Shown piece by piece: positions 53,887-64,000 of a DNA stretch of 64,000 nt (position 1 is its first letter; every line of letters starts with the position of its first letter). Position numbers and translations under genes: made by a program. The stretch is from Paralithodes platypus (taxonomy: Eukaryota; Arthropoda; Malacostraca; Decapoda; Lithodidae), in contig CM064569.1 of the NCBI GenBank assembly GCA_032716605.1, positions 7,410,713 through 7,474,712 on the forward strand. The letters run 5' to 3'. A model generated the notes under the pieces. The model searched no databases and was not told the origin of the DNA. It was given only the letters and a program-made list of their open reading frames with translations.

Positions 53887-55150
53887 TTGAATTCTGCATT
53901 GGTGAACCTGACAGTGGGTTCCTCCTCCCAGGGTCCCACTAGCAGTGATGGGTCCTTCAGTCCCTCTGGGTTCTCTGGTATGGAGGGGTCCCTGGTAGTA
54001 GTATCGTCAGTGTCTCCCCGGGGCTTGGCCGTCCACGTCCGGGGTGGCTGCTGCAGAAACCCCGGGGGACTGCCCAGTAGGTATGTCCCTCTCGCCCGCA
54101 GCTCCTCGTAAGCCGATAATGACGACGCGTTGGTGAAGTCAATTTTGATAGGCTTCGGGAGTGGTTGTTGAGCCATGCCGAGACCATGGTGCTGGTTCAG
54201 AGACGATGGTAGAGATGCCGGACGCTGGAATAGTCCTTCTTGTCGGTAGTGGTGGGTTTCTGGATAACGGATACTTTCACTCGTGTACTGGTCGGCTTCT
54301 TTATGCCGGTGCCCACTGTCGCTCGGGTACTGGTCAGTTTCTTTGTACCGGTGGCTACTTTCGCTTGAGTATGGGTTGGTTTCTTTATACCGGTGCCCAC
54401 TGTCACTCGAGTATTGGTCACTTTTATACGGGTCGTCCTTTTGTTTATATCTGACACCGGCACTCGCGTACTTGTCATTTTTATATCGGTCGCCTTTTGC
54501 CCGATGGTGATTCTTAGGTTTGTACCTGGCCTCTTCGCTCGGGTACTCATCGTGTCTGTATCTTTCACCCTTCTCCCGATAGTGACCCGTTTCTTTGGAT
54601 CTAGTACGTTTACCCGGGTACTCGTCGTGTATATATCGTTCATCCTCCGTCCGATAGTGACTCGTTTCTTTAGACCTGGTACCTTCACTTTGATACGGAT
54701 CTTTCTCATATAAGTCATCGTCCTCTTCGTATGAGTCGTCATCTTCGTACGAGTCTTCATCAGAGTAGAGATCATCCTCGGCGTATGGGTCATACGGATC
54801 ATCATCATTATATCCGATTCCACTGTATGAATCTTGTTTATATGGATCCGCCTTGTAGGGGTTCTTATATGTATCTCTATGGTACGGGTTGTTGTTGTTG
54901 TGCTGGTTATTATTGTTGTAAGGATTATGATGGTTGCTATTACTGCTGTCTCGATGGTAAGGATGATTACTGTTGTTGTTGGTAGTGCTGTCTCGATGGT
55001 TGTGGTTGTTGTGGTTACTGCTGTCTCGATGGTATGGGTGGTGGCTGTTGTTTTGGTTGTTTTTGTTGTGGTGGGAGTCGCTCTTGTGGTTGTGGTGGTA
55101 TGGTTCCCCCTGGTGTCTGCCCCTGTTCACCGCTGCCGCCCCCACTGAGC
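53887..55150 (-). CDS. dpr-like: dpr-like exon: repetitive low-complexity N-terminal extension
   Basis: This 1264-nt exon encodes 420 whole codons. The acceptor is a pyrimidine tract ending TGTACAG at 55151; the donor is AA|GTGAGT after 53887. A stop appears only if the donor is ignored. The phase 2 donor completes a Lys codon with the next exon. Residues 1 to about 110 are Asn/His-rich with PYHRDSS repeats. About 110-155 is an Asp/Glu/Tyr acidic tract. About 155-310 carries degenerate 14-22 residue repeats such as HRYKETDQY and HYREKGERYRHDEYP. The rest is Pro/Gln-containing and leads into Ig1 with TVRFTNAEFK. Known Dpr proteins usually have a short region before Ig1, so this length is unusual. 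The preserved frame and perfect phase match argue that it is coding; its function is unknown. Confidence 0.85.
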
Positions 55151-55185
55151 CTGTACAGGGAAGAGACAGACAACATTAATAAACA

Positions 55186-55560
55186 TGACGTGATTTACGG
55201 TGGCCTGAACAAAGGGGGTGAGGTCGATACACTCCTTCTCACCGTCGCCACTACCTCTCTGTGTGTCTCTTCTACCTTGGATATAGTTAGATGAGGTAGA
55301 CATGATGAGGTTGATGATAAAAATGACATATATCATAAACAAAGAATAAAAGGTTGATACACTCTTTCTCACGGTTAACTCTACCTCTTTGTGCGTCCAT
55401 TCTACCTTGGATTTGGAAAGATTAGGTAGACATGATGAGGTTGATGATAAGTGACTTACTGCCTTAATATACATGATGGGCATTGGGAGGCATAAATCAA
55501 AGGTGCAAGCTCGATACAACTTTCCTTTTCTTGGTTGAGTCTTCTTCCTTGTCACTATAC
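55186..55560. repeat. 110-bp tandem repeat upstream of the large exon
   Basis: Two copies in tandem share TCTACCTTGGAT, TAGACATGATGAGGTTGATG and GATACACTCCTTCTCAC. A third diverged copy is at 56508..56625, and CATGACGTGATTTACGGT occurs at 55187 and 56055. Confidence 0.7.
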
Positions 55561-55606
55561 TATGATTTGTTTGGTAATATATAGGTCGATCTGGCTTCAG
55601 TTGCCG

Positions 55607-56011
55607 CAGGGGTCAGCAATCTGCGGCATACGGCTCTTTCAGGACACTTATATGGTTCCTGAAGCTTAAGAAATAATTATTATTCTTTCAAAACAAAGGC
55701 ATCATAATTATAACATATTCAACATTAGATTTGTTTAACTCAACTTCGAAAAGATTTATAGGCATCAATCGTTATGATTTCTAGAAATGCGAAACATGTC
55801 TTTCCTAAGCTTTGTGAATACAAGTAAATTTAGCAATATCACTATAATTGTGTTTATACAGAAGTAGGGTATATTTACTCTTATTTCTGAAATACTCTAG
55901 ATTTTGGATTATGAGACCTAATTTGTTGTATTGCGACTCCGACAGTACAACATCTGTATGGAAATTGAACAAATAAAAAACTCTTCTAGCTTTAAGGGTT
56001 GTTGACCACTG
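55607..56011. mobile_element. hAT-like non-autonomous element
   Basis: Begins CAGGGGTCAGCAATCTGCGG and ends GGGTTGTTGACCACTG, imperfect inverted ends of hAT type. The word GGCATACGGCTCTTTCAGG follows the left end, as in many hAT repeats. The flanking 8-mers are not identical, so it is old. No transposase. Confidence 0.55.
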
Positions 56012-56129
56012 TTTAGGGTGATTGTAAACGACATACAGAAATAATATACAGTACATGACGTGATTTACGGTAGATATAATGTTCAGATACTAAGAAATAT
56101 ATAATAATACAAAAATATACATAACTTCC

Positions 56130-56510
<381 letters not shown>

Positions 56511-56637
56511 GAGGTCGGTATACTCCTTCTAACGGTCGACTCTACCTCTTTTTATACTTATGGTTGGGTTTGTTTACATTAGGTAGATACGGTCTCAGGT
56601 GGGTTAGGTTGATCATAATAGACATACAACAATAAAG

Positions 56638-56753
56638 CAAAGGGGCGAAAGGTGTTTAAATCGCCAAACTAAAACTTAAAATCTAAAAATAAAAAAAATG
56701 GGTCTAACCATGAGGGAGAAGTGGGACCAGAAAAACCAGCCCATCCCCCCTTA
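56638..56753 (-). mobile_element. Family B fragment, right end
   Basis: GGGGCGAAAGGTGTTTAAAT, CATGAGGGAGAAGTGGGACC and AGCCCATCCCCCCTTAA. Confidence 0.7.
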
Positions 56754-56784
56754 ATGTGTCTTAGATCCTCATGGGGTTAGTATA

Positions 56785-56983
56785 TTAATAAAGCCGGTAT
56801 CAAACGAGAGCTTTTATAGTCAACATTCGATGATCAAAACATTTCTGGCAACATTTCTGGAATATTTTGCACTGGTAATGAATTTAGGTAACCGAAATAT
56901 AATAAGTGTGTACTTCATAAGCTGCCAGACCAGTATTGAGGATAAATGTTCAGGGAAAAAGCGCTCGTGTGATACCGGCTTAA
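56785..56983. mobile_element. Element F, TTAA-bounded
   Basis: Begins TTAATAAAGCCGGTATCAAA and ends CGTGTGATACCGGCTTAA; GCCGGTATCA-ACGAGAGC pairs with GCGCTCGTGTGATACCGGC. The right TTAA is shared with the next D element. Confidence 0.72.
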
Positions 56984-57192
56984 CCTTCTCTGAACTGGTG
57001 ACGTCTTCTTAATTTGATTTCAACTACATTTAGACGATTTTAGGAAAGCTTAGAATGGGTATATGGTAGCTAAAAGGATTAATTGAGATAGTCTGTAGCC
57101 TGTTATTGGGTAGACGACCTTCCTAAGCTGAATAAAATCGCCTAATAGTTGCCAGAATATAATGAAAAGGACGTCCCCGGTACTGAAGGGGA
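56980..57192. mobile_element. TTAA family D foldback
   Basis: Begins TTAACCTTCTCTGAACTGG and continues to CGTCCCCGGTACTGAAGGGG, where it abuts a B fragment. Confidence 0.8.
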
Positions 57193-57405
57193 GGCACCCC
57201 CGGCCGAAGGTGATTCCTACTAAATTACAGGCTCGTTATTGCTCGCCAGAGAAAAAAATCGACACCTAAATGGCACGAAAAGATTGACGAAGAATTCGGG
57301 CGAAAGTTCTTAAAATCACGAAACTAATGGGGTGAACCTCCAAAAATCTCATAAATAATGGGACTAAGGATGAGGGAGAAATGGGTCCAGAAAAGAAAAA
57401 AAATC
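57188..57405 (-). mobile_element. TTAA family B element, 5' part missing
   Basis: GGCCGAAGGTGATTCC, ACAGGCTCGTTATTGCTCGC, AATGGGGTGAACCTCC and GGATGAGGGAGAAATGGG. It starts at the hairpin and lacks one terminus. Confidence 0.7.
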
Positions 57406-57929
57406 CCTTGCAATCGACAAAACTAAAAGGACGAAACAGGAGGAACTGGGGTGGGGGGGGGGGGGAGTTTCAATAGACCACCCTGGGATAAGATAGCTTT
57501 AATCTATACCCTTGCGTGGCGGCAGGTCACGACTACACGGCCCGGGTTGACGTACAAACCCTGCGGTCAAGAGAGAGTAGACAACACCATTACCTCGGGA
57601 CGACATTTTGGAAACTCTTTGTTAAAGCAACAGGGTAGTAAGCCGGTATCCCACGAGCTCTTTTTCCCTCAACAATGATCTGGCAGCTTAAGAGGTCGAC
57701 TTGTATAAAATGCTCGATTGGTGCCTTCAATCTCGCCAACCAGTAATATCACCAAGATGGCCGATTTCAATAACTAAAGAATATCTAGGTCGAAGGGCTG
57801 ACCTCATTGCTTTCACTGCCAGGGTTTATTGGAATGTCATCTACACAGCCCTTCCAATCAGGACCCGAGATTCCGTACCCAAGCAACCCAGGTCATCGAG
57901 TGGATTGCCAATGACCACCTCGCCTCTCT
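57406..57929. other. Unrecognised mixed sequence
   Basis: A poly-G run near 57453, a fragment like element F (AAGCCGGTATCCCACGAGCT) at 57639, and otherwise GC-moderate sequence without a supported gene. Confidence 0.35.
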
Positions 57930-58282
57930 CTCTCTCTCTCTCTCTTTCTTTGGGTTGTATCCATTCAGCCCCTTTCAACCTACTGTTTGAAGACGTTTAT
58001 CCCCATCCAAGTGTCGATTTTTTCCTGGCGAGCGATAGCGAGCCAGCATTGTTTGGATAAATCCGGCTTCGCCGGAGAAATTTTTCTATCGAAAAATGTA
58101 AACATCTAGCCTGCTGTCTAATTCTTCATCCAAAATGTGCTGGCTCGCTATTTCTCACCAGGAAACAAAATCGACACCTGGATGGGAATAAACGACTTAA
58201 AACAATAGGCTGAATGGTGCCAAATGTATACAACCCAGAAAAAGAGAGAGGAATAGAGAAAAAGAGCGAGGTAGTCCCCTTA
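57930..58282. mobile_element. Family A palindromic element
   Basis: GGTTGTATCCATTCAGCCCC, CGAGCGATAGCGAGCCAGC, CCGGCTTCGCCGG and TGCTGGCTCGCTATTTCTC; right end GGTAGTCCCCTTAT, mutated TTAA. The left end has become (CT)n. Confidence 0.75.
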
Positions 58283-58475
58283 TCACTTTCAGCACGATGA
58301 CACCTTTTAACCTGCGATTCTGGCAAAAAGTAGACGATTCAGTGCAGTTTTAGAAGGGACCTGTGTTATTCCCAGGGTTTATTATAGAGTCCTACATGTA
58401 GATTATAAGCTAAAACAAATCCTCTAATGTTAACCAGACTAGGATGAAAAATACGTCATCGTGCTGAAGGAGTTA
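58283..58475. mobile_element. Family D-type foldback variant
   Basis: TTTCAGCACGATGACACC at the left pairs with ACGTCATCGTGCTGAAGGAG at the right, ending TTAA. The inner words AAGTAGACGATTC and AATCCTCTAATG keep the D plan with a different terminus. Confidence 0.65.
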
Positions 58476-58627
58476 ACGAATGCTATTATAGATAAGATTG
58501 CAAGATCCTAGTGTTTGTGGGTGTGAGTTCCATAGAGTTACATATATACAAGAACTACAAATACCCTGTTCCCAGACTGGCAGTCCAGACTTAATTACAT
58601 AATTTCCTTGCAGACGAACCGGATACA

Positions 58628-58675
<48 letters not shown>

Positions 58676-58820
58676 TATATATCATACATGGGTTAGGATT
58701 CTGGAGACTCCCCATAAGTGAAACTGAAATGAAGTTGGTAATTCTAGCCCCCCTCCCCCCGTCTCCGACCCCCCCCCCCCCCCCCCCCCAGAATCCAGGC
58801 CAGAGGGGGGGGGGGGGGGC
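58628..58820. repeat. (TA)n, poly-C and poly-G tracts
   Basis: TA at 58630..58672, C runs near 58750..58790, G run near 58806..58818. The opposed C and G runs could form a hairpin. Confidence 0.85.
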
Positions 58821-59250
58821 ACTAATGAAATAGAGTGGAGGCTTCACTCTTTTGATACCCCGGGACCATTCTTCATTTTATTATGGCTCTCTTTCACTCT
58901 TTCAACTATGGAGGGGGACACTTGTTACAGGCAGCTTTCTCTTTGTTTCCTTCATACACATAAGAAAGGATAACAATTTGACGATTTTGTTCAGCTTAGG
59001 ATGGACGTATCGGAATTTGAGGGTTACTCGAAATGGATCTGAATGCAAATTGTAACAAGCATGGTTCACAAATATTGTTCACATATATCATACCGTATCA
59101 CATTGTTTATATTTGGATATCTAGAGAACATTTGAATATTTTTTTTATATCCATGCAAAATTCTTTTTCTCTTGAATCCATGCAAATCTCTTTCTATCTA
59201 TCTATCTATCTCTATCTATCTCTCCCCCCTCCTCCCACTCACTCTTACTC

Positions 59251-59295
<45 letters not shown>

Positions 59296-59700
59296 GCCAT
59301 GAATATTGGTAAATACGGTATTCCCCCACCTTACCCTCGCACACAGCAAACACCAACACCCTTTTCTGGAGCATATACAGTATACTGTATAATGTATATG
59401 TATTTTGTTCATCAGATCCCCTTTCTCTTTCTTTCCTTTTATCTCCTTACTTTTACCTGTATATGTAGGTATCTCGTATTATAAAGATAGATATATAGAT
59501 AGTCAGTCAGTCAGTAATTTTTTTTTTATTTCATAAAAAGATACAAGGTATGCTTTTTACATATTTGTTAAAAAATATTAATAATACATACACACATACA
59601 GTATATACATTCACACACATTGTATCAATAACGTGTTCTTAAAATAAGAACAGATAGATAGATCCATCGACAAACAGATACATAGACCTATCGATAGATA
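58821..59700. other. Low-content sequence with simple repeats and repeat M
   Basis: Repeat M copy at 58893..58965 (GGGGGACACTTGTTACAGGC), a D-like scrap near 58977, CTAT/CT tracts at 59190..59285 and GATA-type tracts at 59485..59700. Confidence 0.5.
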
Positions 59701-60590
59701 GATAGATCTACCGACAGATAAATTGATCCATCCATCGACAGACTCAGACTCAATTCTTTATTTCATAAAAGGCTACATAATTAACTTTTTACATATATAC
59801 AATAGAGATAACAGTAACCTTATACAATACCGCATTCTAGGTTCATGGTTTTGTACAAACATATTTCTTGACTTGATAGCATTTTATATCATTAGTTTTC
59901 AAATCTGATACGTCATATTCATGTAATAGGATATGGTTAACTTCCTTTCCTAACGATAGGTATTCATCAAGGTTTAATAAACATTTCTGTAAAAACTTGC
60001 AAGGTTTTAGGAGACATTTGTGAGCAAATCTAATTTTTAACCAATTTGTCGTGAATCCTAGCTGGAATATATACCGCAGTTTGAATTTCCCGGGTTCACG
60101 ACAGCTGGTTCCCTTTTGTTTATACACATTACTTTATTTATCTTTGTGGATAAATATTACTGTGGTTGCACCAATTATATCTTAGTTTATTTTCCCTTAT
60201 TATTTAATCACGGGGGACAATATAGAACCCTTAAATATCTTGATATTGTCACGATAAAAGGGTATCTCAGTACACTTCACACAGAGACTTCGTCCCGTTC
60301 ACAACAAACACCAGTTGCTGCCACATAACAACAGAACTTCACTGAACTACACTTACCGACATGTCCATCACCTAACCTACACTCTTTGCATCACGGCTAA
60401 GTTCCTTTAATACTAGAAGTACTTCATAGATATTACTGGGACTACCACAGATAACCTACACATACATGTTTACAAGTAAGTCAAACGCCGACCCGGTATC
60501 ATATTTATAGCCTAGGCCAATTCATCTTCCCAGGTCTAATTATTTACTTTATATCCGTTTCTCCTCTACCCCCTAGGAATAATATTCAGA
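59701..60590. other. Region likely to include the 5' LTR of the BEL/Pao element
   Basis: No gene recognised. An LTR should end shortly before the leader at about 60598. Its start cannot be placed because the 3' LTR is outside the window. Confidence 0.4.
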
Positions 60591-61287
60591 TTATAATTGG
60601 TGCCGTGTGACCAGGATACTGGGCCATCTGTTATATATTGATAGTGATTGGGGGGGTAATAGGTCTATCTTGTCTGCCTTTGTGTAGAGCTGGGCGATCC
60701 AGTGGACAAATGTTGAGGGGCGCATTATGTCCGGGATTCTCCGCTGGACCGTCCAGTGCAGTGCCCTGCTTTTTTTTTTGTTAAGCAGTTCTATAGACCA
60801 GGGGCAAGGGTGGACACTGTCAGGCAGACCTCAGCCTGGGTTAGATGCGCCAGGGAGCCGGAAGGTGTTAGATAGGCTACTGAACAGAGCGCATGCCTTC
60901 TTTGAGAAGAAGGACGGGGCCGAGGAGGAGCAGTCGATGCAATAGGCTAGATCTCAAGACTAGGACGACGGCTGCGGCTGTTCCTCCTTCAGAGGAGTCT
61001 TGATCCTTCTTTCGTTTTCTTTGTAATTTGTTAAAATTTAATATAGCCTAGTAAAGTAATTATTGTAAAGTAGAGTAGGCCTAATATGACATAGGGTAAT
61101 TTTCCTTTTCTTTGATCATTTGTAAACTCAGAGGGGGCACGCGGTCTGCATGCTTCAATTTGCTTGGTTGCTGTCGTCATCAATGTAAGTAGGTTAGCCT
61201 AGGCTTAGAATAGATTAGAATAGGTTAGCCTACAGGGACGATTAGTATTGTTGTTCCTTAAGCTTTGGTTACCGTAAACTTTTAAGA

Positions 61288-62373
61288 ATGGAGGATAAAA
61301 TAAAGTCATTGCGGCGGTTCAGGGCCGCCAAGAAGGGAGGGATTACTATGCTTACCTCTAATCTGTCGGAATTTATTGAACATGCTGCTACACTGCATGA
61401 TGTAAAGGGTGTGAAAATCACTTTAGAAAAGGCCCTAGCTGATATCGAGTCGTATAACGTAGAGTAGTATAGCTTATATTCAGATGATCAGTTAGAGGAG
61501 GAGATGGTGAAAGATATGCAGTACGTTAATCAAGTAAACAGTCAGTTTGGTGAGTTAGATAGTGCTCTACAGACAACCACTACTGGTAGATCTCATGATA
61601 GTGCAGCAAGTAGGAAGCAGAAGGGTATTAAGTTACCCTCCCTGAAGTTGCCAGTTTTTGAAGGGGATCCAACACAGTGGGTGGGTTTCTGGGAGCTCTT
61701 TGATTGTAGTGTTCACTCCCAAACAGACTTAACTGACATTCAGAAATTTACGTATCTAAAGGGACAACTTAGTAGTGAGGCTCTACAAATTGTTAGTGGA
61801 TTTAGTTTGGTCGCTGCAAGTTACGAACCAGCGGTCACTATATTGAAAAACAGTTATGGTCAAAAAGATCGCATCAAAGCAGCTCACATAGCGAAACTGT
61901 GTAATCTCCCGCATCCTAGCCAGGAGGTCAGTGCTCTGAGAGATTTTTCCGCGTCATTTGAGTGTGCGTTAGAGTCATTACGCTCTATGGATGTAACAGT
62001 AAGTGAAATGTGTGTAGTACTGTTGCATAATAAACTCCCTAGTGCACTCTCTGAAGTGATTAAGCATGAATTAAAAGACAACTGGCTGGATGTGGATGAA
62101 TATGTTCGTGTGTTTAAGACTGAAGTGTGCAATCTAGAAAGTAGACATAATCCACTAGAACAGTTTGGGGCGACCGCCACAGCAGCATATGCAGTGTATC
62201 TGAAACCCGATACCAAGCAGAAGTATGGATGTAAGTTGTGTTTAAAGACAGGACATTTTTGGGCAAAGTGTGCAAAATACAAGAACAGTCCCACCAAGGC
62301 CAATATAGCAAGGCAGTTGAAATTGTGCGTCGGGTGCCTGTCGTCAGAACAATGGCAGCCAGGGGTGTACTAA
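61288..62373 (+). pseudogene. BEL/Pao gag-like region with in-frame stop
   Basis: The frame starts at ATG 61288 (MEDKIKSLRRFRAAKKGG) and meets a TAG at 61465..61467. It continues in the same frame to 62373. It has the DUF1759-type core LKLPVFEGDPTQWVGFWELF, then LKGQLSSEALQIVSGF. A CCHC zinc knuckle follows (CKLCLKTGHFWAKC at about 62232..62273). It ends early because the frame changes near 62345, before a second Cys-rich motif. By family knowledge this is the nucleocapsid/gag part. Confidence 0.85.
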
Positions 62374-63110
62374 CCCTAAAATTAGGCCGTGCCGATTCTG
62401 CCAACAGAAACATTTTAATTATTTGTGTCCGACGCCATGCCTTGAACAAACTGGACAACCAGCAGCCCCTGAACCAACAGTGACCATGGCTGTGGCTTCG
62501 GGCTGTAATGCAGTGTTGTTGCCTACCATTCAGATTCCCTTGACCGACAGAAACGGTCATACCAGTAGAGTAAGAGCTTTGTTGGACCAATGTTCGCAAC
62601 GTACCTTCATCTTGCGCTCTGCTTTAACGCAGCTTGATTACGTTAGGGTCAGTAAGGAACAGCTAAAGCTCCAGGGATTTACTGGTTCACTGAGTATGAA
62701 ATAGTAGAGTTAACCTATCATCACAGAAGAAGGGTAAGTAATTTGAGAGCCGTTGTGGTGGAGGAGTTACCAGTACACAAGCCAGGGAGGGGATTAGGGA
62801 TGGAGGTAAATGCTATCAAGGCTCAGGGTTACAAATTATCAGATCCAGGTATCACTGATGGAGATATGATAGGGTTACTGATTGGGGCGGTCTTTTATTA
62901 CCACTTTGTACATTCAGGCTATGTCAGGGAAGGAAGTATAGTTATGTTACCCACAATTTATGGTTACGCACTGAGTGGCACTTATCAGTCAGATATAGAA
63001 GAGACCCATGTAGAGTTAGTCACTGTTCTTAAGTTAGCAGTAGACCCTTTAGTGGAGATACAGGAAGATATTGGCAGGAATTCTCCAGAATTAAAGGATC
63101 TGACAGCTCT
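62374..63110 (+). pseudogene. BEL/Pao protease (DUF1758-like) region, frameshifted
   Basis: From about 62350 the +1 frame carries a second Cys-rich stretch (PCRFCQQKHFNYLC) and then ALLDQCSQRTFI, with LDQCS at the place of the retroviral-type protease D-S/T-G motif. The frame returns near 62685. The original frame then runs from TEYEIVELTYHH to a stop at 63135; the coding signal changes frame again near 63100. Confidence 0.72.
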
Positions 63111-64000
63111 ATGGACTTGGACCATATTGGTATAAGTCCTAATGAGACTGGTAAGGGTGGGGAGAAGGTCTTAAATAGATTTTCTGAAACGGTACAGTAT
63201 TCCGAAGCACAGGGACAGTATATAGTGGAACTGCCGTGGAGAGATAACATAGAAAAATTACCTGATAACTTTAAGTTAGCCCTGGGCAGAATGAGAGGCT
63301 TGCAGCGTAAGTCTATAAAAGATCCCAACTACTGTCAACAGTATACAAAGGTTCTGGATAATCAGATAGAAAGGGAGTTTATTGAAAGGGTAGAAAACAG
63401 GAATCAAGCTGGTCATCCCATTAACTACTTAGCTCACCATGGTATTACCAAGGATAGTGTTACTACGCCTGTACGGATAGTGTTTGACTGTTCGGCTAGG
63501 ATGGACGAGAAGGCGTTCAGTCTGAATGACTGTCTCCATACAGGTCCATCGCTAGTGGCTGACCTCACCCAGGTGCTTCTGCGCTTTAGATGCCATCAAT
63601 TTGCCTGGGTGAGTGATATAGAGAAAGCATTTCTCATGGTGGGGTTGAGTGAGAAGGATAGGGATGCTACTAGGTTTTTGTGGCCCGTTGATCCCTTGGA
63701 TGTTGCAAGTCCTTATGTTGTCTACCGGTTCCATGCAGTTCTGTTCGGGGCCACCTGTTCCCAGTTCCTCCTTAATGCTACCATTCAAAAACACCTGTCT
63801 ATGATACAGGGAAACAGTGAAGTAGTTAATAAGCTCAAAAGGGGGCTGTATATTGATAACATGCAGGGGGCTGGTGATGATGTAAGTGATTTGCAACAAC
63901 AATGTTGGGATGCCCGTAGAATATTTTCCAGCGCTAACCTGTCTTTACGTGAGTGGGTCACATATAATGAGAATTTGCGGGAACTGTTGCACCTGAAGGG
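63111..64000 (+). pseudogene. BEL/Pao reverse transcriptase, open to the window end
   Basis: One frame is open from 63111 to 64000. Motifs: VRIVFDCSARMDEKAFSLND, AWVSDIEKAFLMVGL (first catalytic Asp), YRFHAVLFGATCSQFLLNA, and LYIDNMQGAGDD, where the YIDN box holds the active-site Asp. YVDN-type boxes are common in BEL elements. RNase H and integrase lie beyond the window. This segment itself has no stop, but it is separated from gag by frame changes. Confidence 0.85.

Larger units (their letters stand above)
60598..64000 (+). mobile_element. BEL/Pao LTR retrotransposon, 5' part, decayed
   Basis: Starts with a leader TTGGTGCCGTGTGACCAGG, candidate primer-binding region after the LTR. It holds gag, aspartic-protease and reverse-transcriptase regions in the usual order and is cut by the window end. 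One in-frame stop and three frame changes show that this copy cannot make the normal polyprotein. It lies upstream of the known exons of the dpr-like gene and on the opposite strand; whether within its first intron is unknown. Confidence 0.85.

Noticed and set aside
54197..55148. Long open frames antisense to, or in other frames of, the large dpr-like exon
   Set aside because: They are Arg/Thr/Met- or Val/Cys-rich shadows of a repetitive sequence; only the minus-strand frame has matching splice phases and continues into Ig1.
55805..56056. 83-codon minus-strand frame as a 5' exon of the dpr-like gene
   Set aside because: It overlaps the hAT-like repeat, has no signal peptide and no phase 1 donor that I could place.
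59843..60127. 94-codon minus-strand frame
   Set aside because: No recognisable domain, AT-rich, and in the region likely to include an LTR; no support as a gene.
60727..60945. 72-codon frame with a hydrophobic start in the BEL leader
   Set aside because: Could mimic a signal peptide, but it lies between the leader and gag of a retrotransposon and has no family resemblance I can see.

Overview
This window is from a large, repeat-rich eukaryotic genome. I infer an arthropod, probably a malacostracan or decapod crustacean. The reasons are a dpr-type neuronal immunoglobulin gene with tens-of-kilobase introns, BEL/Pao, Penelope-like, LINE and Helitron elements, and an extreme density of (TA)n, (GA)n and (GT)n microsatellites. 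There is no bacterial-style gene organisation.

The one host gene I can support lies on the minus strand and spans at least 49 kb (55150 down to 5913). I rebuilt it from seven exons: 53887..55150, 51421..51508, 46208..46309, 15047..15173, 12959..13113, 6920..7049 and 5913..6058. Every exon has AG and GT splice sites, all six junction phases agree (2, 0, 0, 1, 0, 1), and the joined frame of 669 residues plus stop has no internal stop. It encodes a two-Ig-domain cell-surface protein of the dpr/DIP (zig-8-like) family with a hydrophobic, probably GPI-signal C-terminus. It also has an unusual N-terminal extension of about 400 residues that is Asn/His-, Asp/Tyr- and Lys/Arg-rich and internally repetitive. 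The first exon(s), with the signal peptide, are upstream of 55150 and were not found.

The introns are a layered mobile-element landscape. Most copies belong to TTAA-bounded, piggyBac-style non-autonomous families. Family A is a near-palindrome of about 390 bp. Family B is a related linear element of about 360 bp. Family D is a foldback of about 210 bp with GTACCGG termini. Single or few-copy elements F, I and a 1.47-kb element K are also TTAA-bounded. They nest in one another, and neighbouring copies often share one TTAA. One D terminus has been amplified into a 47-bp satellite of about 21 copies (49797..50783).

Other elements are two RTE-like LINE copies with GATA/ATCT tails (26467..26890; 41870..43858), an L2/CR1-like LINE with a 1-kb minisatellite in its 3' UTR (7561..9712), and a Penelope-like element arranged as a giant hairpin (18790..20460). 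There are also three Helitron-like copies, several SINEs (5S-derived, tRNA-derived, one with clean 12-15 bp target duplications), a 3.3-kb array with about 55 same-strand AGGTCA motifs (35340..38640), and a 2.9-kb inverted repeat (26891..29800). The right end (about 60600..64000, plus strand) is the 5' half of a decayed BEL/Pao retrotransposon: gag, protease and reverse transcriptase, with one in-frame stop and three frame changes.

Several gene exons have themselves been copied into repeats. The 3' tail and splice donor of the Ig2 first-half exon recur four more times in a minisatellite, a mutated piece of the Ig1 last exon sits 620 bp downstream, and the start of the first Ig1 exon is echoed in a degenerate tandem array. 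All family assignments come from reading the sequence; none has been checked by database search.
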